In this document: positions 1 to 8,105 of the stretch, one piece after another
Layout: every line of letters begins with the position of its first letter
Numbering within the stretch: the stretch's first letter is position 1
Made by a program: the position numbers and the translations under genes
The notes under the pieces: generated by a model
Told to the model about the DNA's origin: nothing
Databases searched by the model: none
The model's input: only the letters and a program-made list of their open reading frames with translations
Assembly (NCBI GenBank): GCA_016649475.1
Contig: JAENXP010000017.1
Span: 1-12,897, forward strand
DNA: 12,897 nucleotides
Source of the DNA: Burkholderiales bacterium
Lineage (GTDB): Bacteria; Pseudomonadota; Gammaproteobacteria; Burkholderiales; SG8-39
Direction: 5' to 3'

Positions 1-496
1 GGTACTTGAGCTTGAACACCACGGTGAAATGGTCCGGGGCGGTTACGCTTTCAACCATGTTGAAATGCGCCTTGCGCGCGCTTGCCACACCGGCCGGAGG
101 AAAGATGATCTTCTGATAGGTGGCCACTATGTCCTGTGCGAACAACTTGTCGCCGTTGTGGAACTTGACGTCTTTGCGGATCTTAAACGTATAGGACTTG
201 CCGCCGTCCGTCGGCGCCGGCACCTTGCCTTCGCAAAGATCGCAGACGAAGTCAGTGGTCGTTGAAGGATTGTTCGGATCTACCCGGATCAATACGCTGT
301 AAAACGGCCGCAGCGGATGGACTATCGCGAAGGTAGTCTCTTTGTGTGCGTCGTAGCTAGGCGGCTCGGCAGGAACGACAAAATCGAGGATGCCGCCCCG
401 TTTGGGGGTGACTGCCGCCGCCGGGCCTGCCGCGCTGATGCCGATCGCGATGCCCGCCAACACTGCGCACGCTGCTTTTAATCGTATGCTTTTCAT
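1..496 (-). CDS. ABC transporter substrate-binding protein, family 5 (peptide/nickel type), partial
   Basis: This is the N-terminal 165 residues of a periplasmic solute-binding protein; the reading frame runs off the left edge. It starts at ATG 496 behind a strong Shine-Dalgarno (GAGGAG, about 4 bases before the ATG). A classic signal peptide is visible: MKSIRLK, then a hydrophobic Ala/Gly/Ile stretch, with likely cleavage after the Ala triplet at residues 26-28. The mature start RGGILDFVVPAEPPSYD (residues 33-49) and the block YTFKIRKDVKFHNGDKLFAQDIVATY (given here as residues 102-127, key residues KFHNGD) are typical of SBP_bac_5 proteins that deliver oligopeptides, dipeptides, opines or nickel to an ABC importer. 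It lies 156 bp behind the two ATPase genes in the same direction, so it is probably the binding subunit of that importer. A CxxC pair (Cys85, Cys88) is slightly unusual. The substrate cannot be assigned. Confidence 0.9.
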   Translation of the reverse strand, partial: MKSIRLKAACAVLAGIAIGISAAGPAAAVTPKRGGILDFVVPAEPPSYDAHKETTFAIVHPLRPFYSVLIRVDPNNPSTTTDFVCDLCEGKVPAPTDGGKSYTFKIRKDVKFHNGDKLFAQDIVATYQKIIFPPAGVASARKAHFNMVESVTAPDHFTVVFKLKY

Positions 497-652
497 TGGA
501 TCTCCTCGTTTGGTTAATCCAGCTTATTGTTCGACGGCCGCTACGCCATCGCGGGAGCTGCAATGGGCTGTGGGGAAACTTGCGCTGGAACAAGATCCCG
601 CAATACCCGCACCCAGTCTACTATCGGTCTCAAGCACTTCTCCAAAAGCTGT

Positions 653-1684
653 CTACACGCGCGGACACGCGACCCAACGCCCGGGCTTCAGTTCGCGCAA
701 CTGCGGCACTTCCTGTTTGCAGCTATCGACCGCCAGCGGGCAACGCGGATGAAATACGCAGCCGCTGGGCGGATTGATGGGACTGGGGATTTCGCCTTTC
801 ATCACACGGTGTGCCCGCTGCTTTTCGACATCCGGATCCGGGATAGGCACGGCCTCGAGCAGCGCCTGAGTGTAGGGGTGCAGCGGATTGGAAAACAGCT
901 CGTCGGAATCGGCGATCTCCACCAGCCGCCCCAAATACATCACGGCAACCCGATGGCACAGATGGTGCACTACGCTCAGATCGTGGGCGATGAACAGATA
1001 CGCAAGATTGAACTGCTCGCGCAGGCTCTCCAGCAGATTGATCACCTGCGCCTGGATCGAAACGTCGAGGGCGGATACCGCCTCATCGCATACGATGAAC
1101 TCCGGATTGAGCGACAGGGCGCGCGCAATGCCCACGCGCTGGCGCTGTCCGCCGCTCATCTCGTGCGGATAGCGGTCCATGAACTTCGGATTGAGCCCGC
1201 ATACGGAAAGCAATTCCGCGACGCGTTGGTTACGTTCTTTCTCATTCGGATAGATGCCATGGACTTTCATCGGTTCCCCGATGATGCTGCCCACTTTCAT
1301 CCGCGGGTTGAGCGAACTGTAGGGATCCTGGAAAATGACCTGCATCCGTTCGCGTTTTTCGTTCAGGGCTTTTCGATCGAGCTTGGTGAGGTTCTGTCCC
1401 TCGAAAATGATTTCCCCCGAGGTCGGCTTTTCCAGATGCAGGATGCAGCGCCCGGTGGTGGTCTTGCCGCAACCGGATTCGCCGACCAGCCCCAGGGTCT
1501 CGCCGCGTGCGATGGTAAAGCTCACATCATCGACCGCCTTGATCTTCGACGCTTTCTTGCGCGAAAGCAGTCCATCGGCGACGGTAAAGTGCATTTTCAA
1601 ATTCCGCACCTCGAGCAGCGGTTGCTGCGTCTGCACCCCCGCGGACGCGCCGGAACTCACTGCCGGGCCTGCGACCGTGCTCAT
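653..1684 (-). CDS. Oligopeptide/dipeptide ABC transporter ATPase, OppF/DppF type
   Basis: This is a cytoplasmic ATPase that energises uptake through a family-5 ABC importer. All nucleotide-binding motifs are present in its 343 residues: Walker [10 protein letters not shown] (68-76), Q-loop Gln119 in [13 protein letters not shown], signature MSGGQRQR (176-183), Walker B with Asp200-Glu201, and switch His234 in IAHDLSVVH. The Walker B continuation reads DEAVSALD instead of the usual DEPVSALD. The C-terminal oligopeptide-transporter extension carries four cysteines (309, 315, 322, 340) in the CVFHPRC...C...C pattern found in Opp/Dpp ATPases, some of which bind an iron-sulfur cluster. The start ATG at 1684 overlaps the stop of the OppD-like gene as ATGA, indicating translational coupling. 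The first ~20 residues are Ala/Ser/Gly-rich and not conserved. Length is normal for the family. Substrate is unknown. Confidence 0.95.
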   Translation of the reverse strand: MSTVAGPAVSSGASAGVQTQQPLLEVRNLKMHFTVADGLLSRKKASKIKAVDDVSFTIARGETLGLVGESGCGKTTTGRCILHLEKPTSGEIIFEGQNLTKLDRKALNEKRERMQVIFQDPYSSLNPRMKVGSIIGEPMKVHGIYPNEKERNQRVAELLSVCGLNPKFMDRYPHEMSGGQRQRVGIARALSLNPEFIVCDEAVSALDVSIQAQVINLLESLREQFNLAYLFIAHDLSVVHHLCHRVAVMYLGRLVEIADSDELFSNPLHPYTQALLEAVPIPDPDVEKQRAHRVMKGEIPSPINPPSGCVFHPRCPLAVDSCKQEVPQLRELKPGRWVACPRV

Positions 1685-2688
1685 GACGCCTTCTCCAGCA
1701 GACGTTCAAGACGAGTCTTCTCGAAGCAGGCCGAGGCGTGGCCCGGTGCCAGTTCCTCGATCGGCGGCGCCTCCTTAGCGCAACGCTCGACCGCAAAACT
1801 GCAGCGCGGCCGATAGGCGCAACCAACGATCTCCCGGGTAAGATCGGGCGGGTGGCCGTCGATCGGAATCAAACGCTCACCCCGCGGCCGGTCCATGCGC
1901 GGAACACTGCGCAGCAGTCCCAGCGTGTAGGGATGACTCGGCCGGTGATAGATATCCTGGGCGGTCCCGCTTTCGACGATCTTGCCTGCGTACATGACAT
2001 ACACGCGGTCGGCGTATCGGGCCACGACCCCGAGGTTGTGCGTGATGACTACGAGTGCGACCCTCAGCCGTTTGGAGAGGTCCTTCATCAGCTCCAGGAT
2101 TTGCGCCTGGATGGTGACATCGAGAGCGGTAGTCGGTTCGTCCGCAATGATGAGCTTGGGCTTGCACGAGAGCGCAAGCGCAATCATTACCCGCTGGCGC
2201 ATACCGCCGCTCAGGTGGTGGGGGTACTGTTTTAACCGCCGCTCGGGCTCGGAAATTCCGACCATGCCGAGGAGCTCGATCGCCCGGGCTTGCGCCTCCT
2301 CGGGGCTGAGCTTGAGGTGGAGCTCCATGGTTTCGCAAAGCTGCAGACCGATGGTGAGCACCGGGTTGAGCGAGGTCATGGGTTCCTGGAAGACCATGCC
2401 GATCTGTCCCCCGCGCACCGCGCGGATTTCCGCATCGTCCATCGTGAGCAGGTTTCTACCGGCAAAGCGGATGCTGCCGCTGGCGATTCTTCCCGGTGGA
2501 TCGGGAATCAGACGCAGGATAGACATCGCGTTCACGGATTTGCCGCAACCCGATTCGCCCACGATGCCGACGGTCTCGCCTTCGTTGACGAAGTACGAAA
2601 CGCCGTCAACTGCGCGAACCATGCCGGCAGAAGTGTCGAACTGGGTGTAAAGATTCTCGACTTCGAGGAGTGCTCGCGTGTCGGTCAT
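1681..2688 (-). CDS. Oligopeptide/dipeptide ABC transporter ATPase, OppD/DppD type
   Basis: This is the partner ATPase of the OppF-like protein; the two form the heterodimeric motor of the importer. In its 335 residues: Walker [10 protein letters not shown] (44-52), Q-loop Gln101 in [11 protein letters not shown], signature LSGGMRQR (159-166), Walker B Asp183-Glu184 in [12 protein letters not shown], switch His217 in VITHNLGVV, and a C-terminal extension with Cys290, 296, 303 and 321 (GCAYRPRC...). The LSGGMRQR signature and DEPTTALD are the usual OppD/DppD versions, while the neighbour has the OppF versions. The start ATG at 2688 has a near-consensus Shine-Dalgarno (AAGGAGGAG) directly upstream. 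It is the first gene of the transport operon and follows the promoter at 2731-2759. The order D, F, then binding protein, with no permease between them, differs from the common A-B-C-D-F order. Confidence 0.95.
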   Translation of the reverse strand: MTDTRALLEVENLYTQFDTSAGMVRAVDGVSYFVNEGETVGIVGESGCGKSVNAMSILRLIPDPPGRIASGSIRFAGRNLLTMDDAEIRAVRGGQIGMVFQEPMTSLNPVLTIGLQLCETMELHLKLSPEEAQARAIELLGMVGISEPERRLKQYPHHLSGGMRQRVMIALALSCKPKLIIADEPTTALDVTIQAQILELMKDLSKRLRVALVVITHNLGVVARYADRVYVMYAGKIVESGTAQDIYHRPSHPYTLGLLRSVPRMDRPRGERLIPIDGHPPDLTREIVGCAYRPRCSFAVERCAKEAPPIEELAPGHASACFEKTRLERLLEKAS

Positions 2689-2730
2689 GCTCCTCCTTGG
2701 TGTCCCCTCTGTTGGGGGGCTGCTGACGTG

Positions 2731-2759
2731 AAGTTAGACACTTGCGCCATGCCTGTCAA
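2731..2759 (-). promoter_or_regulatory. Candidate sigma-70 promoter for the Opp/Dpp-like operon
   Basis: On the minus strand a perfect -35 box TTGACA (2759-2754) is followed after exactly 17 bases by TAACTT (2736-2731), which matches the -10 consensus at the first, second and last positions. Transcription would begin near 2724, leaving a leader of about 36 bases before the OppD-like ATG at 2688. That leader contains CCCC/GGGG arms (2716-2719 and 2704-2707) around an 8-base loop, just before the strong ribosome binding site. The site lies in the gap after the TSUP gene, so the transport operon is probably transcribed independently of the upstream genes. Confidence 0.55.
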
Positions 2760-2812
2760 CCCTACTGCTGCTATTTGCGCTGATTTGCTCTTTGGTCCGA
2801 TTACAATGGCGA

Positions 2813-3613
2813 CTAGGCCAGTCGTCCTATTCCTTTGACGATCAGGGCGAGGGCGCCTGTGAGCAGGAGGATCTGCAGCGCTGCGAAGAAACGTGCCGGC
2901 GGGCTGGTGCGGAAGACGTGGGAGCCATACCAGGTCGCGGCGAGGACCAGCGGGGTCAGCAGCAGCCCTTCGGCCAGTAGGGTCAGCGTCATGCGGCCGG
3001 CCAGAATCACGACGATCATGCGCATGCACATGACCAGAACTGAAAGGACTACGTTGGTCCCGCGCAATGCGGCTGCGCTTGAACAGGCATGCTTCAGATA
3101 GACCACGAGGAAATAGAAGGCCCCGCCGCCGCTAAGTCCTCCCATGGTGCCGCCGACGAAGGAGAAGCTCGAGGCTACTCGCACGGAGCGAAGATTGACG
3201 TGGGCAGTAAGGCGCTGCATGACATTGAACCAATCCATCAGGACTATCATGCTGAGCAGGATGCCTAGCACCAGCACCAACCACTCGGCCGACAGGATCG
3301 TGAACAGCCAGGTTCCGAGCACGGTCCCGACCACCAGGCCCGCCATCAGTGGCCGTGCGACCTCCCAGTCCGCGTCTTTCAGCCCGCTGGGCAACAGGTT
3401 CACTTGCGCCACTATCGTGGTAAGCAGCGCCAGCAGGATGGCGTGATGGGGCCCCAGCAGGAAGGTCGTGATAAGCACTATGGGCATATTCGAGCCAAAG
3501 CCGAATGCACCGCGGATAAAGCAGCCGAACGCGTGTGCGGCAAAGACGATGGCGATTGCCCACCACGCGATGCCGGCAAATGGTTCCACGCCAGCTGGAA
3601 GCCAGTCGGGCAT
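2813..3613 (-). CDS. TSUP (TauE/SafE-like) family membrane transporter
   Basis: This is a 266-residue integral inner-membrane protein with about eight hydrophobic segments (roughly 14-40, 45-72, 88-108, 110-130, 147-174, 186-205, 208-230, 241-263). The family hallmarks are two glycine-rich motifs in the two halves: GCFIRGAFGFGSNMP (30-44) and GGTMGGLSGGGAF (154-166). TSUP proteins move organic or sulfur-containing anions such as sulfite, sulfoacetate, sulfolactate and short carboxylates. The direction and substrate here are unknown. It starts at ATG 3613 with only a weak GAGTGA ribosome binding site. A tiny MSD-stop reading frame (ATG at 3624) ends on the start codon, so translation could be re-initiated. 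It lies 117 bp after the solute-binding domain gene and may be the last gene of the catabolic cluster, providing uptake of its acid substrate or export of a product (inference). Confidence 0.85.
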   Translation of the reverse strand: MPDWLPAGVEPFAGIAWWAIAIVFAAHAFGCFIRGAFGFGSNMPIVLITTFLLGPHHAILLALLTTIVAQVNLLPSGLKDADWEVARPLMAGLVVGTVLGTWLFTILSAEWLVLVLGILLSMIVLMDWFNVMQRLTAHVNLRSVRVASSFSFVGGTMGGLSGGGAFYFLVVYLKHACSSAAALRGTNVVLSVLVMCMRMIVVILAGRMTLTLLAEGLLLTPLVLAATWYGSHVFRTSPPARFFAALQILLLTGALALIVKGIGRLA

Positions 3614-3730
3614 CAGTCACTCATGTTGGTCGGTTCATGAATCGACGCGGCTTAGGTTCGGCCGTTCAGCGCCACCGGTGCGCGGTAATGCCCCGGCCGG
3701 CAGGTAGTGCGATTCGGCTCACTTCCGGGC

Positions 3731-4465
3731 CTACGCCGCCGCCACTACGGTCAGGCCCTGAACTCCATTGGCCTCGATAGTCCTGGCGACCAGGCCGCTA
3801 CGCTTTATCTCTTCGATGAACTCGCTCAGGTAGCGTGCGCCGGCGCTGCGGCCTTTGGGCGTGCCCGCCGCCTGCTGGACGGCGGTGAAATTGCCCTCGA
3901 GGATGCGCGACCCGGGTTGCTTTTCCTGATCGATCATCAGCCGCGGCCTGAGCCCCGCGAGCGCGTCGAGCTTGTCGTCCGTATAGCGCTTGAACGCGTT
4001 GTCCGAGCCTTTTTCGTGAACGAGCTTGGCCAGTTTCAGGCTGCGCGTGAGAAAGAGTTCGTAAGCGGTTTTTATCGGCGCCCCGATGCGCACGCCCTCG
4101 CGGTCGACGTCGGCGATGCTTTTAAGCGGCGAACCTGGCGGTACCAGATAGGTAGCCTCGATTTCCACATAGGCCGCGGTGAAATCGATATCCTTCGCGC
4201 GCTCGGGCTCGGCGGCGAGAAAGCCCACGTCCCACGCGCCGCTGGTCGCGGCGTCGGCCAGGGCGCCGGGATTCGGATAGGCTATAAGTTCCACCGGGAC
4301 ACCCAGCCGATGCCCCAGTTCCCTGCCCAGGTCCACCGCCACGCCGCCGTGTTCGCCGCTTGCCGGATCGGTTTTGGTGAGGAGAAAGTTCGACAGATTG
4401 ATGCCGACACGCAGCCTGCCCGTGGGCGCGAGATCGGAAAGGACGGCGGCGGTGGCTTCAGTCAT
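3731..4465 (-). CDS. Family-3 solute-binding domain protein without a signal peptide
   Basis: This 244-residue protein has the fold signature of bacterial extracellular solute-binding family 3: GRLRVGINLSNF (16-27), GVAVDLGRELGHRLGVPVEL (41-60), and WDVGFLAAEPERAKDIDFTAAYVEIEATYLVP (within 78-109; key residues D79, F82, E86, R89, D94, F95, Y99). The lysine/glycine hinge region and the second lobe (GVRIGAPIKTAYELFL, 124-139) are also recognisable. Such proteins are normally exported, but the N-terminus MTEATAAVLSDLAPTG has no positively charged start and no hydrophobic core, so it should stay in the cytoplasm. Its ATG overlaps the 3' end of the MmgE/PrpD gene by 8 bases, which implies co-translation. 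No cognate permease or ATPase adjoins it. It may be a cytoplasmic ligand sensor, a binding protein or an enzyme accessory (inference). The start has an AGGGA ribosome binding site. Confidence 0.75.
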   Translation of the reverse strand: MTEATAAVLSDLAPTGRLRVGINLSNFLLTKTDPASGEHGGVAVDLGRELGHRLGVPVELIAYPNPGALADAATSGAWDVGFLAAEPERAKDIDFTAAYVEIEATYLVPPGSPLKSIADVDREGVRIGAPIKTAYELFLTRSLKLAKLVHEKGSDNAFKRYTDDKLDALAGLRPRLMIDQEKQPGSRILEGNFTAVQQAAGTPKGRSAGARYLSEFIEEIKRSGLVARTIEANGVQGLTVVAAA

Positions 4466-5873
4466 GGATTTTCCCTGGTGAGATCAAGGTTAAAGGAGTT
4501 TCACCGTGTGGAGCGACAGACCGGCGTGCTGCGCGCCTGGTGCCGGTGCGGAAATTGACATTCGCGCGTTTCTCCGTGCTCCACAGCTGGGCGAGCAGTG
4601 CCGCCGCCGCGGCCTTGCCCAGCACCGGTTGCGCGAGCTCGGTGAATTTGTCGTTCAGTTCCGCGTCGCTCAGCGGCAGCTCGGGATCGCCCTTGCGATA
4701 GGGCTGGAAGTGCGCGAATTTGCGTCCGTCCTTGAGTTCGATTTCCACCTGCGCCGCGCGCTGGCCCGGATAACCCTTGGACAATTCTGCATCGGCGACG
4801 CAGGCTATCTTCCTGATCATCGCGCGTATGTCGGCGTCGTTCAAACGATCGGGCAGGAAGGCGTTGAGCCGCACGCTGCCGTGTACCAGTGCATGCGCTA
4901 CCGTGTACTGGATGCTGAACTTCGCCTGGTATTCGCCTTCCGGGTTGGCGTTGTCGATGATGTCCAGACCTGCCTTGTAGGTGGCGAGCTTGATGCATTT
5001 GACATCCTTGTGCGTGAACCCGTGCTCGCGTTGCAGGTGCAATACGCCGTCGATAGACGGGAAAGCGTGGCCGCAGCAGCCGTGATTCTTGAAAGTCACA
5101 TGGACGATGTGATAATCCTCTCCGAGTCCGCGCGTGGCCTTGCTCCAGTCCGGATTCACGCTCATCGCATTGCCGAAGCCGGCTTCGCCTTCAAGTATGT
5201 CGAGCGCGCCGGTCACGCCTTTCATCGCCGCCATCGCCGCCCAGCAACCTGCATCCGCGGCATGGCCGCCATGCAGCGGTTTGGTCATCGCCTGCGACCG
5301 GAAGGCCTGCTGCAGACCCGAGGCAAAACTGCCGACGGTGGCAAGGGCGTGCATGAACTGTTCGCGCCTGGCGCCGAATATGGTCGCAGCCGCTGCCGCG
5401 GCACCAAACGCGCCGACCGTGCCGGTGGTGTGCCAGTATTTGTAGTGCGAGGGCATGATGGCCTCACCCAGCCGCGTCGAGATTTCATAGCCGACGATCA
5501 CGCCGCGCAGAAATGTCTCGCCGCTGGCACCGCTGGTCTGCGCCGTGGCTAGCGCCGCCGAAATCACCGGACTGCCCGGGTGATAACCCGCGTCGCGGTA
5601 GATGTCGTCGAATTCCACCGAATGTGATGCGGCGCCGTTGATCAGCGCCGCGGCGCGCAGCGTCGCGCGCCGTCCTGTCCCCAGCCGTGCGCGGCCACGG
5701 TCCAGGTCTTCGGCAAACGCGTCTTCCAGCAGAACCGCCGGGGCCACGATGCTGCCCGGCAGCAAGGACGCATACCAGTCGATGACTGCGCGCTTGGCGT
5801 GGTGGATGACCTCGGGCGGCAGCGCGGAAGTTTGTTCGCGGGTCGCATAGTCGGCCAATTGTTGCATCAGCAT
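4458..5873 (-). CDS. MmgE/PrpD family protein (2-methylcitrate dehydratase / cis-aconitate decarboxylase superfamily)
   Basis: This 471-residue cytoplasmic enzyme belongs to the superfamily of 2-methylcitrate dehydratase (PrpD) and cis-aconitate decarboxylase. The helical domain carries the conserved active-site blocks HSVEFDD...YHPG (84-100; Asp89/90, His98), YWHTTGTVGAFG (146-157; His148), KPLHGGHAADAG (198-209; Lys198) and, from the lid domain, FKNHGCCGHAFPSID (261-275; Lys262). These match the positions of the Asp, His and Lys residues used by family members. I chose ATG 5873 because AGGAG lies 7 bases upstream and homology starts there (MQQLADYATRE); an open frame continues upstream to 6068 but that part is arginine-rich and overlaps the preceding gene. 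The last ~35 residues are also arginine-rich and unlike the family core. The exact substrate is not deducible; neighbours suggest a di- or tricarboxylic acid or its CoA ester (inference). Confidence 0.88.
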   Translation of the reverse strand: MLMQQLADYATREQTSALPPEVIHHAKRAVIDWYASLLPGSIVAPAVLLEDAFAEDLDRGRARLGTGRRATLRAAALINGAASHSVEFDDIYRDAGYHPGSPVISAALATAQTSGASGETFLRGVIVGYEISTRLGEAIMPSHYKYWHTTGTVGAFGAAAAAATIFGARREQFMHALATVGSFASGLQQAFRSQAMTKPLHGGHAADAGCWAAMAAMKGVTGALDILEGEAGFGNAMSVNPDWSKATRGLGEDYHIVHVTFKNHGCCGHAFPSIDGVLHLQREHGFTHKDVKCIKLATYKAGLDIIDNANPEGEYQAKFSIQYTVAHALVHGSVRLNAFLPDRLNDADIRAMIRKIACVADAELSKGYPGQRAAQVEIELKDGRKFAHFQPYRKGDPELPLSDAELNDKFTELAQPVLGKAAAAALLAQLWSTEKRANVNFRTGTRRAARRSVAPHGETPLTLISPGKIHD

Positions 5874-5929
5874 GAGAACTCTCCTGAATATCCCGTCGCG
5901 TTTTCGTGGCCTGGCCCACAGCCGGCGTT

Positions 5930-7999
5930 CTAGAGTCTCACGATCAGGCCATCTACCGCGACTACACCTTGTTTTTTGACTATCAGCGGATTTATTTCCG
6001 CTACACCTACGTCCGCAAAGGCAGCCAGATTCGAGAACGCCGCCACGGCTTTTGCCAGCGCCGCGCAATCGCCAGGCGGCAAGCCACGGTAACCGCGGAT
6101 CAGCGCCAGGCCCTTGACTTCGGCGATCATCTCCAACGCAATTTCCGGCGTCACCGGCGCGAGCCGCATGGCGAAGTCATGATAAATCTGGGCGAGCACG
6201 CCGCCGACGCCGATGACCACCAGCGGCCCGACCTGCGGATCGAGCTTGTAGCCGACGATGACTTCCGCAAGGCCTTGCTCCATGTGCTGCACGAGTATGC
6301 CGTTCAGCCGCGCTTGCGGATGTCGCGCGCGCACACGGGTCAGAATATTCTGCGCCGCCTGCTTCAGCGCCGCGGCGTCGCCGAGGTTCAGCGCAATGCC
6401 GCCGGCATCGGTTTTGTGCGCGATGTCTGGCGACAGTATCTTGGCGGCCACCGGAAACTCGATATTCACCTCGCTATCAATGTCGGCCATTACCGCGCTC
6501 TGCGCTTGCGGCACGCCCAGCGCGGCGAACACGGCGCAGGCTTGCTGTTCGTTCAAGTGCTGTTGTCCGCCCAGCAAGGCCCGCGCGGCTGCGGTATGCC
6601 GGACGTCAGGTTCCGGAATCGGTACCGGTGCCGTCCACTCATGCCAGGCGCGAATCGCGTCCGCGCAAGATTCCGGTGTGCGAAAGGCGGCGACGCCGGC
6701 CTGCGCCAGCAGCTTCAGCGAGGCTTCTGCATGCGGGGCGAGGAACACCGCCAGCAGCTTGTTGCGCCGATCGGCTTCGATGATGGGCTCGATCGCAATT
6801 TGCGGCTGGAATTGCGCCGAACTGCCGACGACGGCAAGCACCAGTTCGGAGTGATCGGATGCGAGCAGAGCGTTCAGCACTCCGCCATAGATCTCCTTTT
6901 TGGCGCCGGCCAGGGTCAGGTCGGTGACGCGCGACCCGTTGATGGTGATTTTTCGCTGCGCCAGCGCAGCTATCAGCGCGTCTGTGGGGCCAACGACATC
7001 GACGCCATAGGTGCCGATGCGGTCGACGACACAGGCTGCGCCGCCGCCGGTCGTGGTCATTACCGCGACGCGGCAGCGCTTGGCCGGTTTGCGGCCCTGG
7101 ACCAGCGCTGGCAGTTCGAACAGCGTTTCCAGCGTGTCTACGCGCAGCATCCCGTGCGCCTTGAAGAAAGTATCAGCCGCTTCGGCGGTCCCTGCCATGG
7201 CGCCGGTGTGCGATGCCGCGAGGTCCTGGCCGGCTTCGGAACGGCCAAGTTTGTATACGATCACCGGCTTGCCGGCGTCAAAAGCGCGGCGGGCTGTGCG
7301 TGCGAGTTGCGGCGCATCGCGGATGGTTTCCATAAATAGCAGAATGGCTTCGGTGTGCGGATCGTCGACCAGCAGTCCGGCGAGTTCGGCGACGCCGAGG
7401 TCGGCTTCGTTCCCGACCGAAATCAGTTTGGAGAAGCCGACGCCGCGTCCTAGCCCGCGCGACATCAGTCCGCCCATCATGCTGCCTGATTGCGACACGA
7501 TGGCGAGCCCGCCCGGCGTGATGTCGAGCTTTTCGAGCACGGCGTTCACCGACAGCGCAAGGTGCGTCTGCGTGCTGAGCAAGCCGATACAGTTCGGGCC
7601 GACGAGCCGCGTGCCGCTGCCGCGGATAATGGCATTCAGTTGCTGCTGCCTCTCGCGGCCGGCGGCGCCGGTTTCGGCGAATCCGTCGCTGTAGACGGTG
7701 ACCACCGGGATGTTTTTGGCGACGCATTGTTGCAGCGCCGCCGGCACGGCAGTGGTCGTCACCATGATGAATGCGTGGTCGACGGCCCCAGGCACAGCGG
7801 CAATATCCGGGTAGGCCTTTTCGCCGAAAATTTCGCTGCGCCCGGGATTCACTGGAACAATACGGCCGGCGTAGCCGTGTTTGCGCAGGAAACGCTGCGG
7901 CCGCGACGTGTTCTTGTGCTCGTCGCCGGAGGCGCCGATCAGCGCGATGCTGCGGGGATCGAAGATCGCGTTATAAAGTTCTTGGTCAGACATAAGCAT
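5930..7999 (-). CDS. ADP-forming acyl-CoA synthetase (acetate-CoA ligase family, fused alpha-beta)
   Basis: This enzyme activates a carboxylic acid to its CoA thioester with ATP, giving ADP and phosphate through phosphohistidine intermediates (or makes ATP in reverse). The 689 residues contain, in order: a CoA-binding domain (IALIGASGDE from residue 18; PVNPG 49-53; GPNCIGL 134-140), the ligase-like CoA domains (SQSGSMMGG 169-177; SHTGAMAG 263-270 with the catalytic His264), and a C-terminal ATP-grasp domain (about 475-689) with AAKILSPDIAHKTDAGG (518-534; Lys520, His528) and VAEINPLIV (666-674). This single-chain alpha-beta layout is typical of the NDP-forming acyl-CoA synthetases, including pimeloyl- and acetyl-CoA synthetase types. 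ATG 7999 is preferred over ATG 7993 because AAGG lies 7 bases upstream. It is 106 bp after the acyl-CoA dehydrogenase and 56 bp before the MmgE/PrpD gene. The substrate acid is unknown. Confidence 0.92.
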   Translation of the reverse strand: MLMSDQELYNAIFDPRSIALIGASGDEHKNTSRPQRFLRKHGYAGRIVPVNPGRSEIFGEKAYPDIAAVPGAVDHAFIMVTTTAVPAALQQCVAKNIPVVTVYSDGFAETGAAGRERQQQLNAIIRGSGTRLVGPNCIGLLSTQTHLALSVNAVLEKLDITPGGLAIVSQSGSMMGGLMSRGLGRGVGFSKLISVGNEADLGVAELAGLLVDDPHTEAILLFMETIRDAPQLARTARRAFDAGKPVIVYKLGRSEAGQDLAASHTGAMAGTAEAADTFFKAHGMLRVDTLETLFELPALVQGRKPAKRCRVAVMTTTGGGAACVVDRIGTYGVDVVGPTDALIAALAQRKITINGSRVTDLTLAGAKKEIYGGVLNALLASDHSELVLAVVGSSAQFQPQIAIEPIIEADRRNKLLAVFLAPHAEASLKLLAQAGVAAFRTPESCADAIRAWHEWTAPVPIPEPDVRHTAAARALLGGQQHLNEQQACAVFAALGVPQAQSAVMADIDSEVNIEFPVAAKILSPDIAHKTDAGGIALNLGDAAALKQAAQNILTRVRARHPQARLNGILVQHMEQGLAEVIVGYKLDPQVGPLVVIGVGGVLAQIYHDFAMRLAPVTPEIALEMIAEVKGLALIRGYRGLPPGDCAALAKAVAAFSNLAAFADVGVAEINPLIVKKQGVVAVDGLIVRL

Positions 8000-8105
8000 C
8001 TAAAGCCTTGGCCGCCGCGGGCCAGGAGAACTCGGTGTATGCCCGGCAAGAGGATACCGGTCATCTGGACATCCACTCTTTGCGCCCTCATTGGTCAAAA
8101 CGGAT

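Noticed and set aside
527..1816. 429-codon plus-strand open frame opposite the two ABC ATPase genes
   Set aside because: It is antisense to strongly conserved ATPase coding sequence, has no recognisable domain, and is of the sort that GC-rich codon bias creates. The same applies to long plus-strand frames at 5906-7339, 8091-9284 and 4506-5552.
5874..6068. N-terminal extension of the MmgE/PrpD frame up to 6068
   Set aside because: The extra residues are Arg/Gly/Cys-rich, unlike the family, and overlap the end of the acyl-CoA synthetase gene. A proper ribosome binding site stands before ATG 5873.
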